Shown: positions 8,718-16,785 of the stretch, piece after piece | Position numbering within the stretch: the stretch's first letter is position 1 | Layout of the letters: every line of letters begins with the position of its first letter | DNA from: Alphaproteobacteria bacterium | GTDB lineage: Bacteria; Pseudomonadota; Alphaproteobacteria; Rs-D84 | Assembly: GCA_017502865.1 (NCBI GenBank) | Contig: JAFVUD010000002.1 | Location: 62,001 to 126,000 of the forward strand | DNA: 64,000 nucleotides | Reading direction: 5' to 3' | Notes under the pieces: model-generated | What the model was told of the DNA's origin: nothing | Seen by the model: only the letters and a program-made list of their open reading frames with translations | The model's database searches: none | Program-made: the position numbers and the translations under genes

Positions 8718-9725
8718 ATGGCCCAAGAAGAAATTATTTTTCCTAATAATATAAGAAATATTCGTTTAGCAAACGGTATGAAGATGACCGAACTGGCCCG
8801 CAGGGCTGGACTGTCGCTGTCGGCGGTGTCTAAAATCGAAAAAGGTGTTCGCCGTTTGAACCAAAAACAATTGCTGAATATTTGTAATATTTTGGGTTGC
8901 AAATTGTCTGATATTTTCATCAAAGAATCCGATGATGTCGCAGGACAATGGCAAAGCGAAATCAAACGCCGTTTGAACGATAACGAAAACAGCGGTTTGA
9001 AAATCTTCGGCAGTGGGCTGCGTAAAATCCGCCAGCAGACCGGTAAAACAATCGCCCAGGCAGCCAAAGATGCCGGAATGACATTGTCGGTTTATCATAA
9101 AATCGAAGTCGGTCAACGTGAAGTCTATGAAAACGAAATCGAACCATTGGCGAAATCTTTTGCGATGGGCGTTGAAACCATGTTCGATAAAATTGCTAAT
9201 TTATATAAATCAGGCGAACTGAACAAGCAAATCAGCAAAGTTAAAGAACGTGTTAAATCTGTTCTGGAACCGGGCAACCCATTGTCCAGTATGGATATGA
9301 GTGGTGGTCTGTATGGTGCAAAACTGTACGACAGTGCACGTAAAAAATTGGTGCCTGTATTCGGTATGCCATCAGGCAAATCTATTGCGTTCAAGAAATC
9401 TGATAAAACAATGATTGTCGCACCAATGCCACTGGAAGGTCGCAAGGGGATTTATGCCGTGATGCCAAACACAAAACGTTTGGGCGGTTATATCCCAGAA
9501 AAATCATATCTGTTCGCAGATGCGTTCGCAAAGCCATCGGTGGGTGATTTGGCGGTCTGTATTGATGCAGACTTTGATGAAATTGATGCAGACACAAATG
9601 TAAATGCACAAATCGTCAGTGTTCGCCAGGATTCTAAAGGCAAAGTATATGGCCAGATTTCAGGTCCAGAAGAAAAGATTACCGGTAAAACAATGCATAA
9701 AATTATTATGATTGTTATGGAATAA
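8718..9725 (+). CDS. Regulator with two XRE helix-turn-helix domains and a degenerate S24-like tail
   Basis: This 335-aa protein has two Cro/CI-type HTH domains. The first is at about residues 12-65 (MTELARRAGLSLSAVSKIEK) and the second at about 95-150 (TIAQAAKDAGMTLSVYHKIE). After a linker, residues 200-335 resemble the LexA/CI dimerisation fold (PSVGDLAVCID, then NAQIVSVRQDSKGKVYGQI). I do not see the catalytic Ser of a self-cleaving repressor, so control by autocleavage is unlikely. It lies 68 bases after dnaB, inside the block that splits the terminase. It is a reasonable candidate for control of the virion cluster, which is inference. Confidence 0.75.
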   Translation: MAQEEIIFPNNIRNIRLANGMKMTELARRAGLSLSAVSKIEKGVRRLNQKQLLNICNILGCKLSDIFIKESDDVAGQWQSEIKRRLNDNENSGLKIFGSGLRKIRQQTGKTIAQAAKDAGMTLSVYHKIEVGQREVYENEIEPLAKSFAMGVETMFDKIANLYKSGELNKQISKVKERVKSVLEPGNPLSSMDMSGGLYGAKLYDSARKKLVPVFGMPSGKSIAFKKSDKTMIVAPMPLEGRKGIYAVMPNTKRLGGYIPEKSYLFADAFAKPSVGDLAVCIDADFDEIDADTNVNAQIVSVRQDSKGKVYGQISGPEEKITGKTMHKIIMIVME

Positions 9726-9741
9726 AATTATACCGCTTACA

Positions 9742-9759
9742 CCCAGGAGAGGAGAGAGA
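9742..9759 (+). promoter_or_regulatory. Purine-only ribosome binding region
   Basis: An unusually long purine run (AGGAGAGGAGAGAGAAAA) precedes the ATG at 9764. Thirteen bases of it are perfectly complementary to a pyrimidine loop of the candidate small RNA at 19186-19374. Confidence 0.5.
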
Positions 9760-9763
9760 AAAC

Positions 9764-10411
9764 ATGAAAGCAAAAGCCAGCGTAGTCGCACAGAAATTGC
9801 TGAACCTGTATCGCCAGGAACATGTTATTATTGGTGGCTGGGGTGCAATTAATCCAATATTCATAGACGAAGCCGATGACGAAGTTATCCAAGAACTGGC
9901 CGAGTTGCCAACGGGTAAAACCTTAATCCGCCATATCAATAATCTGCGTTCTGGTAAAACACCAATGGATTCCATTGAACGAGAACTGATGCCGTATGGT
10001 GGGGCAATGGATGGTGACGTTGCCAGCGTGACATTAAGCCGTGATGAATTATCTGGGCTGGCAGATGCACTGAACACATTTACACCAGATGAACGTGGAT
10101 TGGCCATGATTGAAAAATTAGGGCTGGTCAAAAAATTTGGTGCAGAATGGTTGGTGGCTGTGCGGGCGGCGTTGTCTGATTATCCAGAATTGGCACAAAA
10201 GTGGTCTGGGGTGGCAAAAACATATCGGGCATATCAACTGTGGAATGTTGCCACGGAAATTGTTTCACAGCCAATCGACGACAGAAAACGTGCAGAAATT
10301 CAGGCCGACATGCCAGAATTCGAAACATATTTGCCAATGTTTGGTGATGCAGGTAATGAACTGTTAAATCGTCTGCGGTTGTCAATCAGTTCGGCCAAGG
10401 TCGAAGAATAA
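9764..10411 (+). CDS. Unknown protein, third gene of the terminase-splitting block
   Basis: This 215-aa protein is not one I recognise. It looks soluble and mostly helical, with no signal peptide or membrane segment. Notable segments are VIIGGWGAINPIFIDEADD near the start and WLVAVRAALSDYPELAQKW in the second half. It follows the regulator by 38 bases on the same strand and has a very strong purine-rich ribosome site. Its TAA stop abuts the TGA of the terminase ATPase half on the other strand, with no base between, so this stop marks the right edge of the inserted block. Confidence 0.75.
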   Translation: MKAKASVVAQKLLNLYRQEHVIIGGWGAINPIFIDEADDEVIQELAELPTGKTLIRHINNLRSGKTPMDSIERELMPYGGAMDGDVASVTLSRDELSGLADALNTFTPDERGLAMIEKLGLVKKFGAEWLVAVRAALSDYPELAQKWSGVAKTYRAYQLWNVATEIVSQPIDDRKRAEIQADMPEFETYLPMFGDAGNELLNRLRLSISSAKVEE

Positions 10412-11062
10412 TCACGTATTTTCATCTGTACGATATATCGTGTCCACGGCATGCGGGGTGCCGATGTATATCATTGCACCATTCGGGGCCAGAATAAATT
10501 CCAATTCACGCAAACGTTCACGCAGACTTTCCCGCTTTTGCGGGGTATTGCATGTATTGGGAACTTCGACATCGTCACACAGGATAAGGTCTGCACGCAT
10601 GCCGGTGATGTTGCCGTGGATACCCTGGCAAATGACAGACGGTTCACGAACACCAATGGGGCGATTGACCGTCAGGTGCCCAGATGCCCAATCTTTCTTG
10701 CCAGTGGGAATTAATTCACGGCACCATGGATGATTTTCGATTATATGCCGTATGTGCGTGACCATTCGTGTGGCCAGGCCTGTTTCCGCAGACAATATCA
10801 AAATACGCGTCTGGGGGCGAATATTTAACACACAGGCAGCAAAAATACCAACGACCGTGGATTTGCCCGAGTGCCGAAATGCCATCAGCAGACCACGATG
10901 CGGTTCGTGTTCCAGTATATCTACCAAAAAACGCATTATTTGATAATGATGGTTCGGGGTTTTTAATCCCAGTGTACGATTCCATGTGTCCAGAAAATTA
11001 TAAAAGACCGTAATCATCTGTGTTTTCGTTTGGCACAGATTCTGTGATGTATCCATAATCAT
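10412..11062 (-). pseudogene. Terminase large subunit, N-terminal ATPase half (split gene)
   Basis: This 216-aa frame is the packaging ATPase half of the terminase. It shows a Walker A-like FRHSGKST (residues 62-69), Walker B LILCDDVEVP, and the coupling motif YIGTPHAVDTIYR close to the end. The frame stops right after that motif, where an intact protein would run into the linker and nuclease found at 6234-7082. The stop codon lies at the junction with the inserted block. The start is uncertain: ATGs at 11062, 11056 and 11017 all overlap the fibre gene and none has a clear ribosome site. It could still fold as a separate ATPase domain. Confidence 0.85.
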
Positions 11063-11546
11063 TTATCAACTGTGGCAATGCACCATCTAAAACCGACAGC
11101 AGGTTTTTATATAATCCCAACACGCCACCGCCGGACAGTTTATCTTCGACAACACGATTGGTGTACTGCAAAAATTCAACAATATTGTTGTGTGTGTTTC
11201 GCCATTCTGTCAGGTCTAATTCAGTGCTGTAAATATCCTGGAATGCAGCCAGCAGAAAATTAAAATCTGCGTTCAAATGTTCTGGATCTATTTTGGCTGC
11301 GGGCTGGTAATCTATGACGCGTGACAAGGAAACCTGGCGAAAAATGTCCAGTTGGGTATTGGCCGGCAATGGATGGGCAAATACAACACGGCCACCAGAA
11401 AAATCGTTGTTTTCAACAACAGAATATTGTTCTGGGGGTTGGATGGATGAATCCAATGCGACACGGATGTCGGCAGCCTGGAAAAACGGGAATGCGAATT
11501 CGAATTCGCATGTCGTGCCGTCTGCAATATATGATATTTTGTGCAT
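10998..11546 (-). CDS. Tail fibre N-terminal adaptor (T7 gp17-like) without distal domain
   Basis: The 182 aa match the virion-attachment domain of T7-type tail fibres: a YIADGTTCEFEFAFPFF start, then DIRVALD and DFSGGRVVFAHPLPANTQLDIFRQ. In phages this domain anchors a long fibre that ends in a receptor-binding tip. Here the protein stops after a short helical segment, so no receptor-binding region is encoded in this gene. The start at 11546 is chosen because GGGGGAAAT precedes it. Its 3' end overlaps the terminase ATPase half. Confidence 0.8.
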   Translation of the reverse strand: MHKISYIADGTTCEFEFAFPFFQAADIRVALDSSIQPPEQYSVVENNDFSGGRVVFAHPLPANTQLDIFRQVSLSRVIDYQPAAKIDPEHLNADFNFLLAAFQDIYSTELDLTEWRNTHNNIVEFLQYTNRVVEDKLSGGGVLGLYKNLLSVLDGALPQLINDYGYITESVPNENTDDYGLL

Positions 11547-11559
11547 TATTTCCCCCGTA

Positions 11560-11907
11560 TCAGCCGACCAAGTTATCAAAGCGACTTAACAGTGACTTTA
11601 ATAAATTGGGGCGTTTTGTTTTTGTGTTCTTTAATTTAATTAGATTGGCATACCGCTTTTCTTCGTATGGGGCGGCGGTTTCCGCTTTTAGTCGGGCCAA
11701 TACAGCCCCCTGGGTCAGGCCACGATTTGACATGCCCCCTGCCCCGTATTTGGCACGCTGGGTCGCCAATGCTTTTTTAACCAGGTTTGTTTTTGTGGCT
11801 TCGTCCTGGGCCATTTGACGCAAGATTTCACGTCGCTGTGATTTTGATTCTTGTTTGTTCTGTTTATATTCCAATATTTCCGTAACGTCGGATACAAGTT
11901 GTCCCAT
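11560..11907 (-). CDS. Small lysine/arginine-rich virion-cluster protein, unknown
   Basis: This 115-aa, strongly basic and helical protein has a KKALATQRAKYGAGGMSNRG segment followed by an Ala-rich stretch. Short proteins of this type sit between nozzle and fibre genes in podoviruses, where internal core proteins such as T7 gp14 are found. The resemblance is one of position and composition only. A GGGGGAAAAC ribosome site precedes the ATG. No other internal virion protein is present in the cluster. Confidence 0.6.
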   Translation of the reverse strand: MGQLVSDVTEILEYKQNKQESKSQRREILRQMAQDEATKTNLVKKALATQRAKYGAGGMSNRGLTQGAVLARLKAETAAPYEEKRYANLIKLKNTKTKRPNLLKSLLSRFDNLVG

Positions 11908-11932
11908 AAGTTTTCCCCCTTTGGTTAAATGA

Positions 11933-13648
11933 TTAAACGGTGTACCAACCGTGAATGGTTAAAGATAATATTGTGGCTGGTTCTGGCAAATTACCGTGCA
12001 CGGTCCAAATTGGACCAATGCCATCACGGACTGTGCCCAATGTGTTCACAGATATGTCACCACTGAACCCAGCAGATTCAGGTGCCAGACATTCGTTGGG
12101 TAATGCAATTCGGGTGCCGTTTATAAATACTGATTTTGTGTTTAATGTGCGTGCGGTTATTTTGCGAATACGAATGCGGCCTGCATTATGCCCAGACGCA
12201 CGAAACGGTATGCCAGATGCACGGTATGCAAAATCGTATGTGTCACCGTCACGCAATGCGGATGACGAAAAGTATTCCAGTTTATATTCACCATCACGGT
12301 ATACAACGGTGTATGTTTTGCCAGATAATGTCGCAACAGATATAAAATTGCCAACTGTTTTATATGTGCCCCATGCGGATATGCCCAATGCAGAATTATA
12401 ATTCAGTGTGGCAATTGTGCCATCAGTCATGACTATAAACAGGCGACGGGCATCGGGGTTATACGACATATCAACAGGGCCGCACATAAGGTGTTTAGAG
12501 AAGGCACACAAATCGGTGGCATTATAATTTTCACCCAATTCGTCCAATGACAATTCACGAATGTCACGACAGTTGCCAGAAATAAAGATTGTGGCCCCTT
12601 CTATCTTTTGTGGTGGCAGATATCTGGTGGCATAACTGCCGACGGTGGTGTGCTGTTTTATATCGACCGACGATGGGGTCAAAGGTTTGTTTGATATTGC
12701 CCATTCGCCGGTTGTAGTCAAGATTTGCAGGTTATCACTGCTGACCACGGTGCAAATTTGCTGGCGCTGGTGGGCAAGTAATGTGATAAAAATCGCTTCG
12801 TCGTCCAGGCCGGTGCCAACATTAAAATTATTATGCATGCCAACACGTGACAGCCATACGCCCGACGGATGTGAACGTGAACCGCCAAAGACCAATCTGT
12901 CTTGGTGAAATGTGATACTGATGGGCCAGCCACGATGTTTGCTGAATGCCGCTTCGTACCATTGGGTGATTGGACTGGACGGGATATTGTATGTGCCGTT
13001 GGTGTATGCAACAACCTGGGTCGGGGTGATGTATTCTGTTATCAGCCACTGTTTACCCATTAACATTAAGCGGGTCCCAACATAGTTGGAATTCCACAAT
13101 GCAGACGATGCAGTGAATGTCGCATAGTTATTGCCAGCCGTATGTGAAGACACGGTGATTTTTATGTCGTCTGTGTCGTCAAATCGCATGAATGGCATGT
13201 TGGCCGTCATGTCTGCATCGTTTCTGGAAAAATCAAATTCACGTAATGCAAATCCTGAATCCGTGTGTGACAGTATGCGTGGTGTATAATCTGGGTGAAC
13301 AAATATCATTGTGCCAAATCGCTGGGCGTACTGTAATTTATCCAGGGCAGACACAGTCCATGGTGTTGCCAAGGAATCTGTGCGTTGGCCATTATGAAAT
13401 ACAATCATATTGCCATTGCCCAACACCAACAGATATTCGTCTGTGTCATTTACAGAAAAAGTTATCAATCGGGATGGGCCCGGCAATTCTGCCACAGGTG
13501 CCAGACCATTGCGGCGGGTTAATCCACCGCCAGACAGCACATCCATATTTTCCAGACATGCCAGACCACCAAGGTCATCACGGGTATAAAATTCTGGTGC
13601 AATGGCACCATGTGCAAATGAATTATATGTTTTTATAAAGTTTGCCAT
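11933..13648 (-). CDS. Podovirus tail nozzle (tail tubular protein B-like)
   Basis: The nozzle closes the short tail below the adaptor ring. The 571 aa open with MANFIKTYNSFAHGAIAPEF and the family segment ENMDVLSGGGLTRRNGL. A long beta-rich body follows, with repeated blade-like strands such as DEYLLVLGNGNMIVFHNG and FGGSRSHPSGVWLSR, typical of gp12-like proteins. It sits directly after the adaptor gene, as in other podoviruses. Confidence 0.85.
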   Translation of the reverse strand: MANFIKTYNSFAHGAIAPEFYTRDDLGGLACLENMDVLSGGGLTRRNGLAPVAELPGPSRLITFSVNDTDEYLLVLGNGNMIVFHNGQRTDSLATPWTVSALDKLQYAQRFGTMIFVHPDYTPRILSHTDSGFALREFDFSRNDADMTANMPFMRFDDTDDIKITVSSHTAGNNYATFTASSALWNSNYVGTRLMLMGKQWLITEYITPTQVVAYTNGTYNIPSSPITQWYEAAFSKHRGWPISITFHQDRLVFGGSRSHPSGVWLSRVGMHNNFNVGTGLDDEAIFITLLAHQRQQICTVVSSDNLQILTTTGEWAISNKPLTPSSVDIKQHTTVGSYATRYLPPQKIEGATIFISGNCRDIRELSLDELGENYNATDLCAFSKHLMCGPVDMSYNPDARRLFIVMTDGTIATLNYNSALGISAWGTYKTVGNFISVATLSGKTYTVVYRDGEYKLEYFSSSALRDGDTYDFAYRASGIPFRASGHNAGRIRIRKITARTLNTKSVFINGTRIALPNECLAPESAGFSGDISVNTLGTVRDGIGPIWTVHGNLPEPATILSLTIHGWYTV

Positions 13649-13665
13649 TTATTTTCCCATTTGTG

Positions 13666-14184
13666 TTAAAAGCGTGAATTTAATAAAGAAAATTCTTTAA
13701 TCTGCTGGGGCGATGATGATGTGCCGTCTATGAATTTGGCAGACTGAAATTCTGATTCATATAATGCGACCAGCATGCGAAATACATTGTTATCGCCAGA
13801 CAGTGGCACACAAAATTCCATCGCCAGTTTTGTTGCCAGCAGCGATGCAAAATATGTTGGCATATTTTCAGGTGCCACACGACGTAATGCAGTTATAGTG
13901 ATACTGTCGCCGGCACAGATAATTTTGTTGCCTGTGATTTTTCCGGGACAATCAATAATTCGTAAAACATCTGATGGGATTAGAAAGTCGCCATCGGCAC
14001 AACGGGTTAAATCTGTGGTACACGTGGCAAAACGCCATGGATATGATGCAATCAGGGTATCTGATATAGTGTCAAACAATGTGCGTGCCAACTGGGCGGA
14101 TGCGGTGTCGTCTGATAAAGACTGGATTGGTGCTTCGCCCAGTTTCAGCAATGCCATTGAACATATGTCTATTTTTGTAAGCAT
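13666..14184 (-). CDS. Tail adaptor (tail tubular protein A-like)
   Basis: This 172-aa protein is the gp11-like adaptor that joins portal and nozzle. It begins MLTKIDICSMALLKLGEAPI and carries the LARTLFDTISDTLIASYPWRFA segment (quoted in parts: LARTLFDTI, ASYPWRFA) found in this family. It continues with IPSDVLRIID and a helical C-terminus ending in LLNSRF. The start at 14184 has GGGGGCAAT just upstream; a longer frame begins at 14196. It lies 17 bases before the nozzle gene. Confidence 0.8.
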   Translation of the reverse strand: MLTKIDICSMALLKLGEAPIQSLSDDTASAQLARTLFDTISDTLIASYPWRFATCTTDLTRCADGDFLIPSDVLRIIDCPGKITGNKIICAGDSITITALRRVAPENMPTYFASLLATKLAMEFCVPLSGDNNVFRMLVALYESEFQSAKFIDGTSSSPQQIKEFSLLNSRF

Positions 14185-14268
14185 TATTGCCCCCATAATT
14201 AAAAGATAAAAAACCGGCAGGCTTTACACCCGCCGGACAAAAAGCAAAAAGAAAAGTACGTTGTTTGG

Positions 14269-14499
14269 TTATGACAGTGATGATGTTGTTATCGCAGAAT
14301 CTGTCAATGTTATCTGGACAATCGATGTGTGGTCAGAACCATTGACGATAACAATGTCACCAGTGTTCATCAATGTTTTCACATCGTTGAAATAGCCAGA
14401 TGCACAAATTGTTTCCAATGTTTCATTGCCGGCATAGTGCCACAATGTAAAACCATTGGCGTACGCAATTACTGATAAATTTTTATTCGCAAATGCCAT
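14269..14499 (-). CDS. Small virion-cluster protein after the capsid gene
   Basis: This 76-aa protein begins MAFANKNLSVIAYANGFTLW and contains GYFNDVKTLMNTGDIVIV. Short beta-rich proteins of this kind are common right after podovirus capsid genes, where head-decoration or structural proteins occur, but I cannot name a family. A GGGGGAAAT ribosome site precedes the start. It is 20 bases after the capsid gene. Confidence 0.65.
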   Translation of the reverse strand: MAFANKNLSVIAYANGFTLWHYAGNETLETICASGYFNDVKTLMNTGDIVIVNGSDHTSIVQITLTDSAITTSSLS

Positions 14500-14519
14500 T
14501 TATTTCCCCCTTGGTTAAA

Positions 14520-15347
14520 TTAAGCAGACTGGGCATCAGAACATTTGATGCGAACAATGCCATCGTTATCAATCAAGACTGCACCCTGGGACATGCTGTT
14601 GCTGATAAAGTGGGCGGCACGTTCACCATGCCATGTGATGTCTGATTTGACTTCTTGGCCACAGGCGTGCCCAACGCTGGATGCGTGATAGATAAAGCAA
14701 TCACGGTTTGTGCCATTCACAGGCAGGCCATTGTGCAATACCCATGTGATGCCCAACCATTTGCGGGCTTCGAATCCGTTCAACAATGGGGTGTCGGCAC
14801 CAACATAATCAGCCGATACAAATTCGTCCATGCACAGCAATTCGTTCCACTGGTGTACACCAACAACGGCAAATCTGCGGCCATCGTCTGGAACGTCGTT
14901 TGTGTTCAGGATTTCAACCGCAGACAGAATTAAATCACGGTTCAAACCGGCACTGTAATCGCCAACATACAATGTCGCGTTATTCATTGTAGAAATAATC
15001 AATTCGTCTGTTTTGCGACCCAATGCATATGCACCCGCCGATGCAACAACACGGCGTTCGTCAATGTTAACCTTTAATTCATCCAATGCGTCAACCCAAT
15101 CGCCGGCATAGTAATCCTGTAATACACATTCAACCGGTTCATGATTCAAATTCATCACAGGCACAATACCGTGACGTGATTTTGTGCTGGCGGTGCCACG
15201 ACCAACCTTTTGGAATGTGGTTGATGCCCCAACAACGCCAGATTTGCTGCGAACAGTTGAACGCAATTTTGTGCCCATTTGCTGATATGCCAAATGAACA
15301 TCGGCTTCGAATTGTTTTACGAAGACGTTATCAATAGATGTAGACAT
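14520..15347 (-). CDS. Major capsid protein
   Basis: The 275 aa match podovirus major capsid proteins of the HK97 fold. Evidence includes an extended N-arm (DNVFVKQFEADVHLAYQQMG), the P-domain-like stretch VVASAGAYALGRKTDELI, and the C-terminal VLHNGLPVNGTNRDCFIYH with HFISNSMSQGAVLIDNDG. The frame is complete and shows no decay. The gene is separated from the upstream scaffold gene by the histone-like gene and two terminators, so it may need its own promoter or read-through. Confidence 0.85.
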   Translation of the reverse strand: MSTSIDNVFVKQFEADVHLAYQQMGTKLRSTVRSKSGVVGASTTFQKVGRGTASTKSRHGIVPVMNLNHEPVECVLQDYYAGDWVDALDELKVNIDERRVVASAGAYALGRKTDELIISTMNNATLYVGDYSAGLNRDLILSAVEILNTNDVPDDGRRFAVVGVHQWNELLCMDEFVSADYVGADTPLLNGFEARKWLGITWVLHNGLPVNGTNRDCFIYHASSVGHACGQEVKSDITWHGERAAHFISNSMSQGAVLIDNDGIVRIKCSDAQSA

Positions 15348-15457
15348 AAGTATCCTTTGGTTTAGTTAAAGTTTATGTGTATAAATTTTGTATGTCGGTT
15401 GTGCACAGGGCGCCGATACGCAAAATAAAATGTGGGGCCACGTGGGATTATCCACAT

Positions 15458-15502
15458 AAAAAATTCAGTCAGACTGATGTAATGGAATCGAATCTGACTG
15501 AA
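15458..15502 (-). terminator. Second terminator-like hairpin ahead of the capsid gene
   Basis: The inverted repeat TTCAGTCAGA / TCTGACTGAA (10-base arms, 19-base loop) is followed on the minus strand by six Ts. It lies about 110 bases upstream of the capsid start. With the terminator at 15513 it insulates the capsid gene from upstream transcription, or acts as an attenuator. Confidence 0.7.
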
Positions 15503-15512
15503 ATTTTCATAT

Positions 15513-15538
15513 AAAAAACCCGACAAATCGTCGGGTTT
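15513..15538 (-). terminator. Terminator of the histone-like gene
   Basis: CCCGAC-GATTT-GTCGGG is followed by TTTTTT on the minus strand. It lies 24 bases after the stop of the lysine-rich protein. Confidence 0.85.
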
Positions 15539-15561
15539 AATTGATTAATAATCAATGATTA

Positions 15562-16023
15562 TTATTTTTTCTTGGCACATGCTTTTTTAGCACACGCTTT
15601 TTTTGCACATGGCTTTTTTGCAACTGGTTTTGCAGCCACTTTTTTTGCAGGTGCTTTTTTTGCAACTGGTTTTGCAACTGCTTTCTTTGCTACTGGTTTT
15701 TTAGCAGCAACTTTTTTTGCAACTGGTTTTGCAACTACTTTCTTTGCAGGTGCTTTTTTTGCAACTGGTTTTTTAACAGCAACTTTTTTTGCGGCTGGTT
15801 TTGCAACTGCTTTTTTAGCGACTGGTTTTTTAACAGCAACTTTTTTTGCAACTGGTTTTGCAACTGCTTTCTTTGCGGCTGGTTTTTTAGCAGCAACTTT
15901 TTTAGCGGCTGGTTTAGCAGCTGGTTTTTTTGCAACTACTTTTTTAGCAGCAGGTTTTGCGGCTGGTTTTTCAGCAACTTTTTTAGCGGCTGGTTTTTTT
16001 GATTTGAAAATTGAAAATGCCAT
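15562..16023 (-). CDS. Lysine/alanine-rich histone H1-like DNA-binding protein
   Basis: The 153 aa consist almost wholly of KPAAKK / KPVAKKV repeats after a short start MAFSIFKSKKP, and end in three K-C-A-K units (PCAKKACAKKACAKKK). This is the composition of eukaryotic histone H1 tails and of bacterial H1-like proteins such as Hc1/Hc2 and AlgP, which bind DNA by charge. It sits between scaffold and capsid genes but has its own promoter, palindrome and terminator, so it is a free-standing transcription unit inside the head operon. The terminal Cys residues are unusual. DNA condensation in the particle or the cell is inference. Confidence 0.8.
   Translation of the reverse strand: MAFSIFKSKKPAAKKVAEKPAAKPAAKKVVAKKPAAKPAAKKVAAKKPAAKKAVAKPVAKKVAVKKPVAKKAVAKPAAKKVAVKKPVAKKAPAKKVVAKPVAKKVAAKKPVAKKAVAKPVAKKAPAKKVAAKPVAKKPCAKKACAKKACAKKK
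15575..15990 (-). repeat. Internal coding repeats (KPAAKK units)
   Basis: Degenerate tandem repeats of about 24-36 bases encode AAKKVA/VAKKPA units in the histone-like gene. They explain the long Phe/Ala-rich open frame on the plus strand, which is only its antisense shadow. Confidence 0.8.
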
Positions 16024-16064
16024 TTCTTCTCTCCTTGTTAGTTTGGACAGAACAAATCCGTTTT

Positions 16065-16106
16065 GTTCTTGATTTATATTTTATCAAGAACGCAAATGAT
16101 AGTAAA
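16065..16106 (-). promoter_or_regulatory. Promoter with overlapping palindrome for the histone-like gene
   Basis: On the minus strand, TTTACT (16101-16106) and TAAAAT (16078-16083) are 17 bases apart. The palindrome GTTCTTGAT-N9-ATCAAGAAC (16065-16091) covers the -10 and start region, as an operator would. It lacks the T-tract expected of a terminator. Confidence 0.6.
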
Positions 16107-16128
16107 GAAGAAAAGTAAATTTTTTCAA

Positions 16129-16785
16129 TTATGAATACAATTTTTTAAAACCATTTTCTATTTTGCGAATGTATTCGACATCGTTATCACGCCAATATTT
16201 TGGATCACGCATCATGCGTCGCAATTCATTTTCAGTTAAATTTTTATCTGATGAATTTTGTATTTCTATGTCTGGTTCCATTGATTGCATCATATTGTAC
16301 AACCCACGGATTCCGTCGGGTGTAGCACACAACGCATCAAATGCATCGTGTGGTAAAAAACGTGTACCGAACTCATTTATTGCATGTAATGCATCGTTCA
16401 TTTTTTCGGTTGAACCAAAAAAGTTTTTTAATTCATTCATTGCACTTTGTTCGTGTTGAACAGAAAAAATTTCCATTAATATTGGTGATAAAAATTCATC
16501 TGCAATCGAATAAATTTTTTCTACCTGGGGTGATGTTAAACCAATTTCATGAAATTTTTTTCGCAAATTTTCATCATCAAACAATTCATTTGTTGGATAT
16601 TCGTCTGCAGATTCGGGAACACCAATTGCACGATTGAATTTGTTTCGAATCGTTTCGTCTGAATTTTCATTTGGAACAGTTATCATTGTGCCAATCTTTT
16701 TTTCAAGTTCGTTGTATGATTTTAACAACGCATCTGTGTTTAATGTACCATCACTGTTTTGAAATTTTTCTGGAATATCATTCAT
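16129..16785 (-). CDS. Capsid scaffold / assembly protein
   Basis: This 218-aa acidic, helical protein begins MNDIPEKFQNSDGTLNTDAL and continues LKSYNELEKKIG, the recurrent opening of T7 gp9-type capsid assembly proteins. The C-terminus MRDPKYWRDNDVEYIRKIE also fits scaffold proteins, which bind the inside of the capsid shell. It overlaps the start of the upstream holin-like gene's 3' end by eight bases and lies ahead of the capsid gene, the usual order. Confidence 0.8.
   Translation of the reverse strand: MNDIPEKFQNSDGTLNTDALLKSYNELEKKIGTMITVPNENSDETIRNKFNRAIGVPESADEYPTNELFDDENLRKKFHEIGLTSPQVEKIYSIADEFLSPILMEIFSVQHEQSAMNELKNFFGSTEKMNDALHAINEFGTRFLPHDAFDALCATPDGIRGLYNMMQSMEPDIEIQNSSDKNLTENELRRMMRDPKYWRDNDVEYIRKIENGFKKLYS

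Noticed and set aside
10412..11062. Intein or intron explanation for the split terminase
   Set aside because: The inserted genes are on the opposite strand and include no intein, homing nuclease or self-splicing intron features.
15575..15990. Regular repeats that could suggest a CRISPR array
   Set aside because: The repeats are coding, contiguous and without unique spacers. No cas gene or CRISPR-like array is present in the window.
15572..16072. Long plus-strand frame with Phe/Ala/Gly-rich repeats that looks like a repetitive membrane protein
   Set aside because: It is the exact antisense of the KPAAKK repeat gene; that gene has promoter, ribosome site and terminator, while the plus frame has none.
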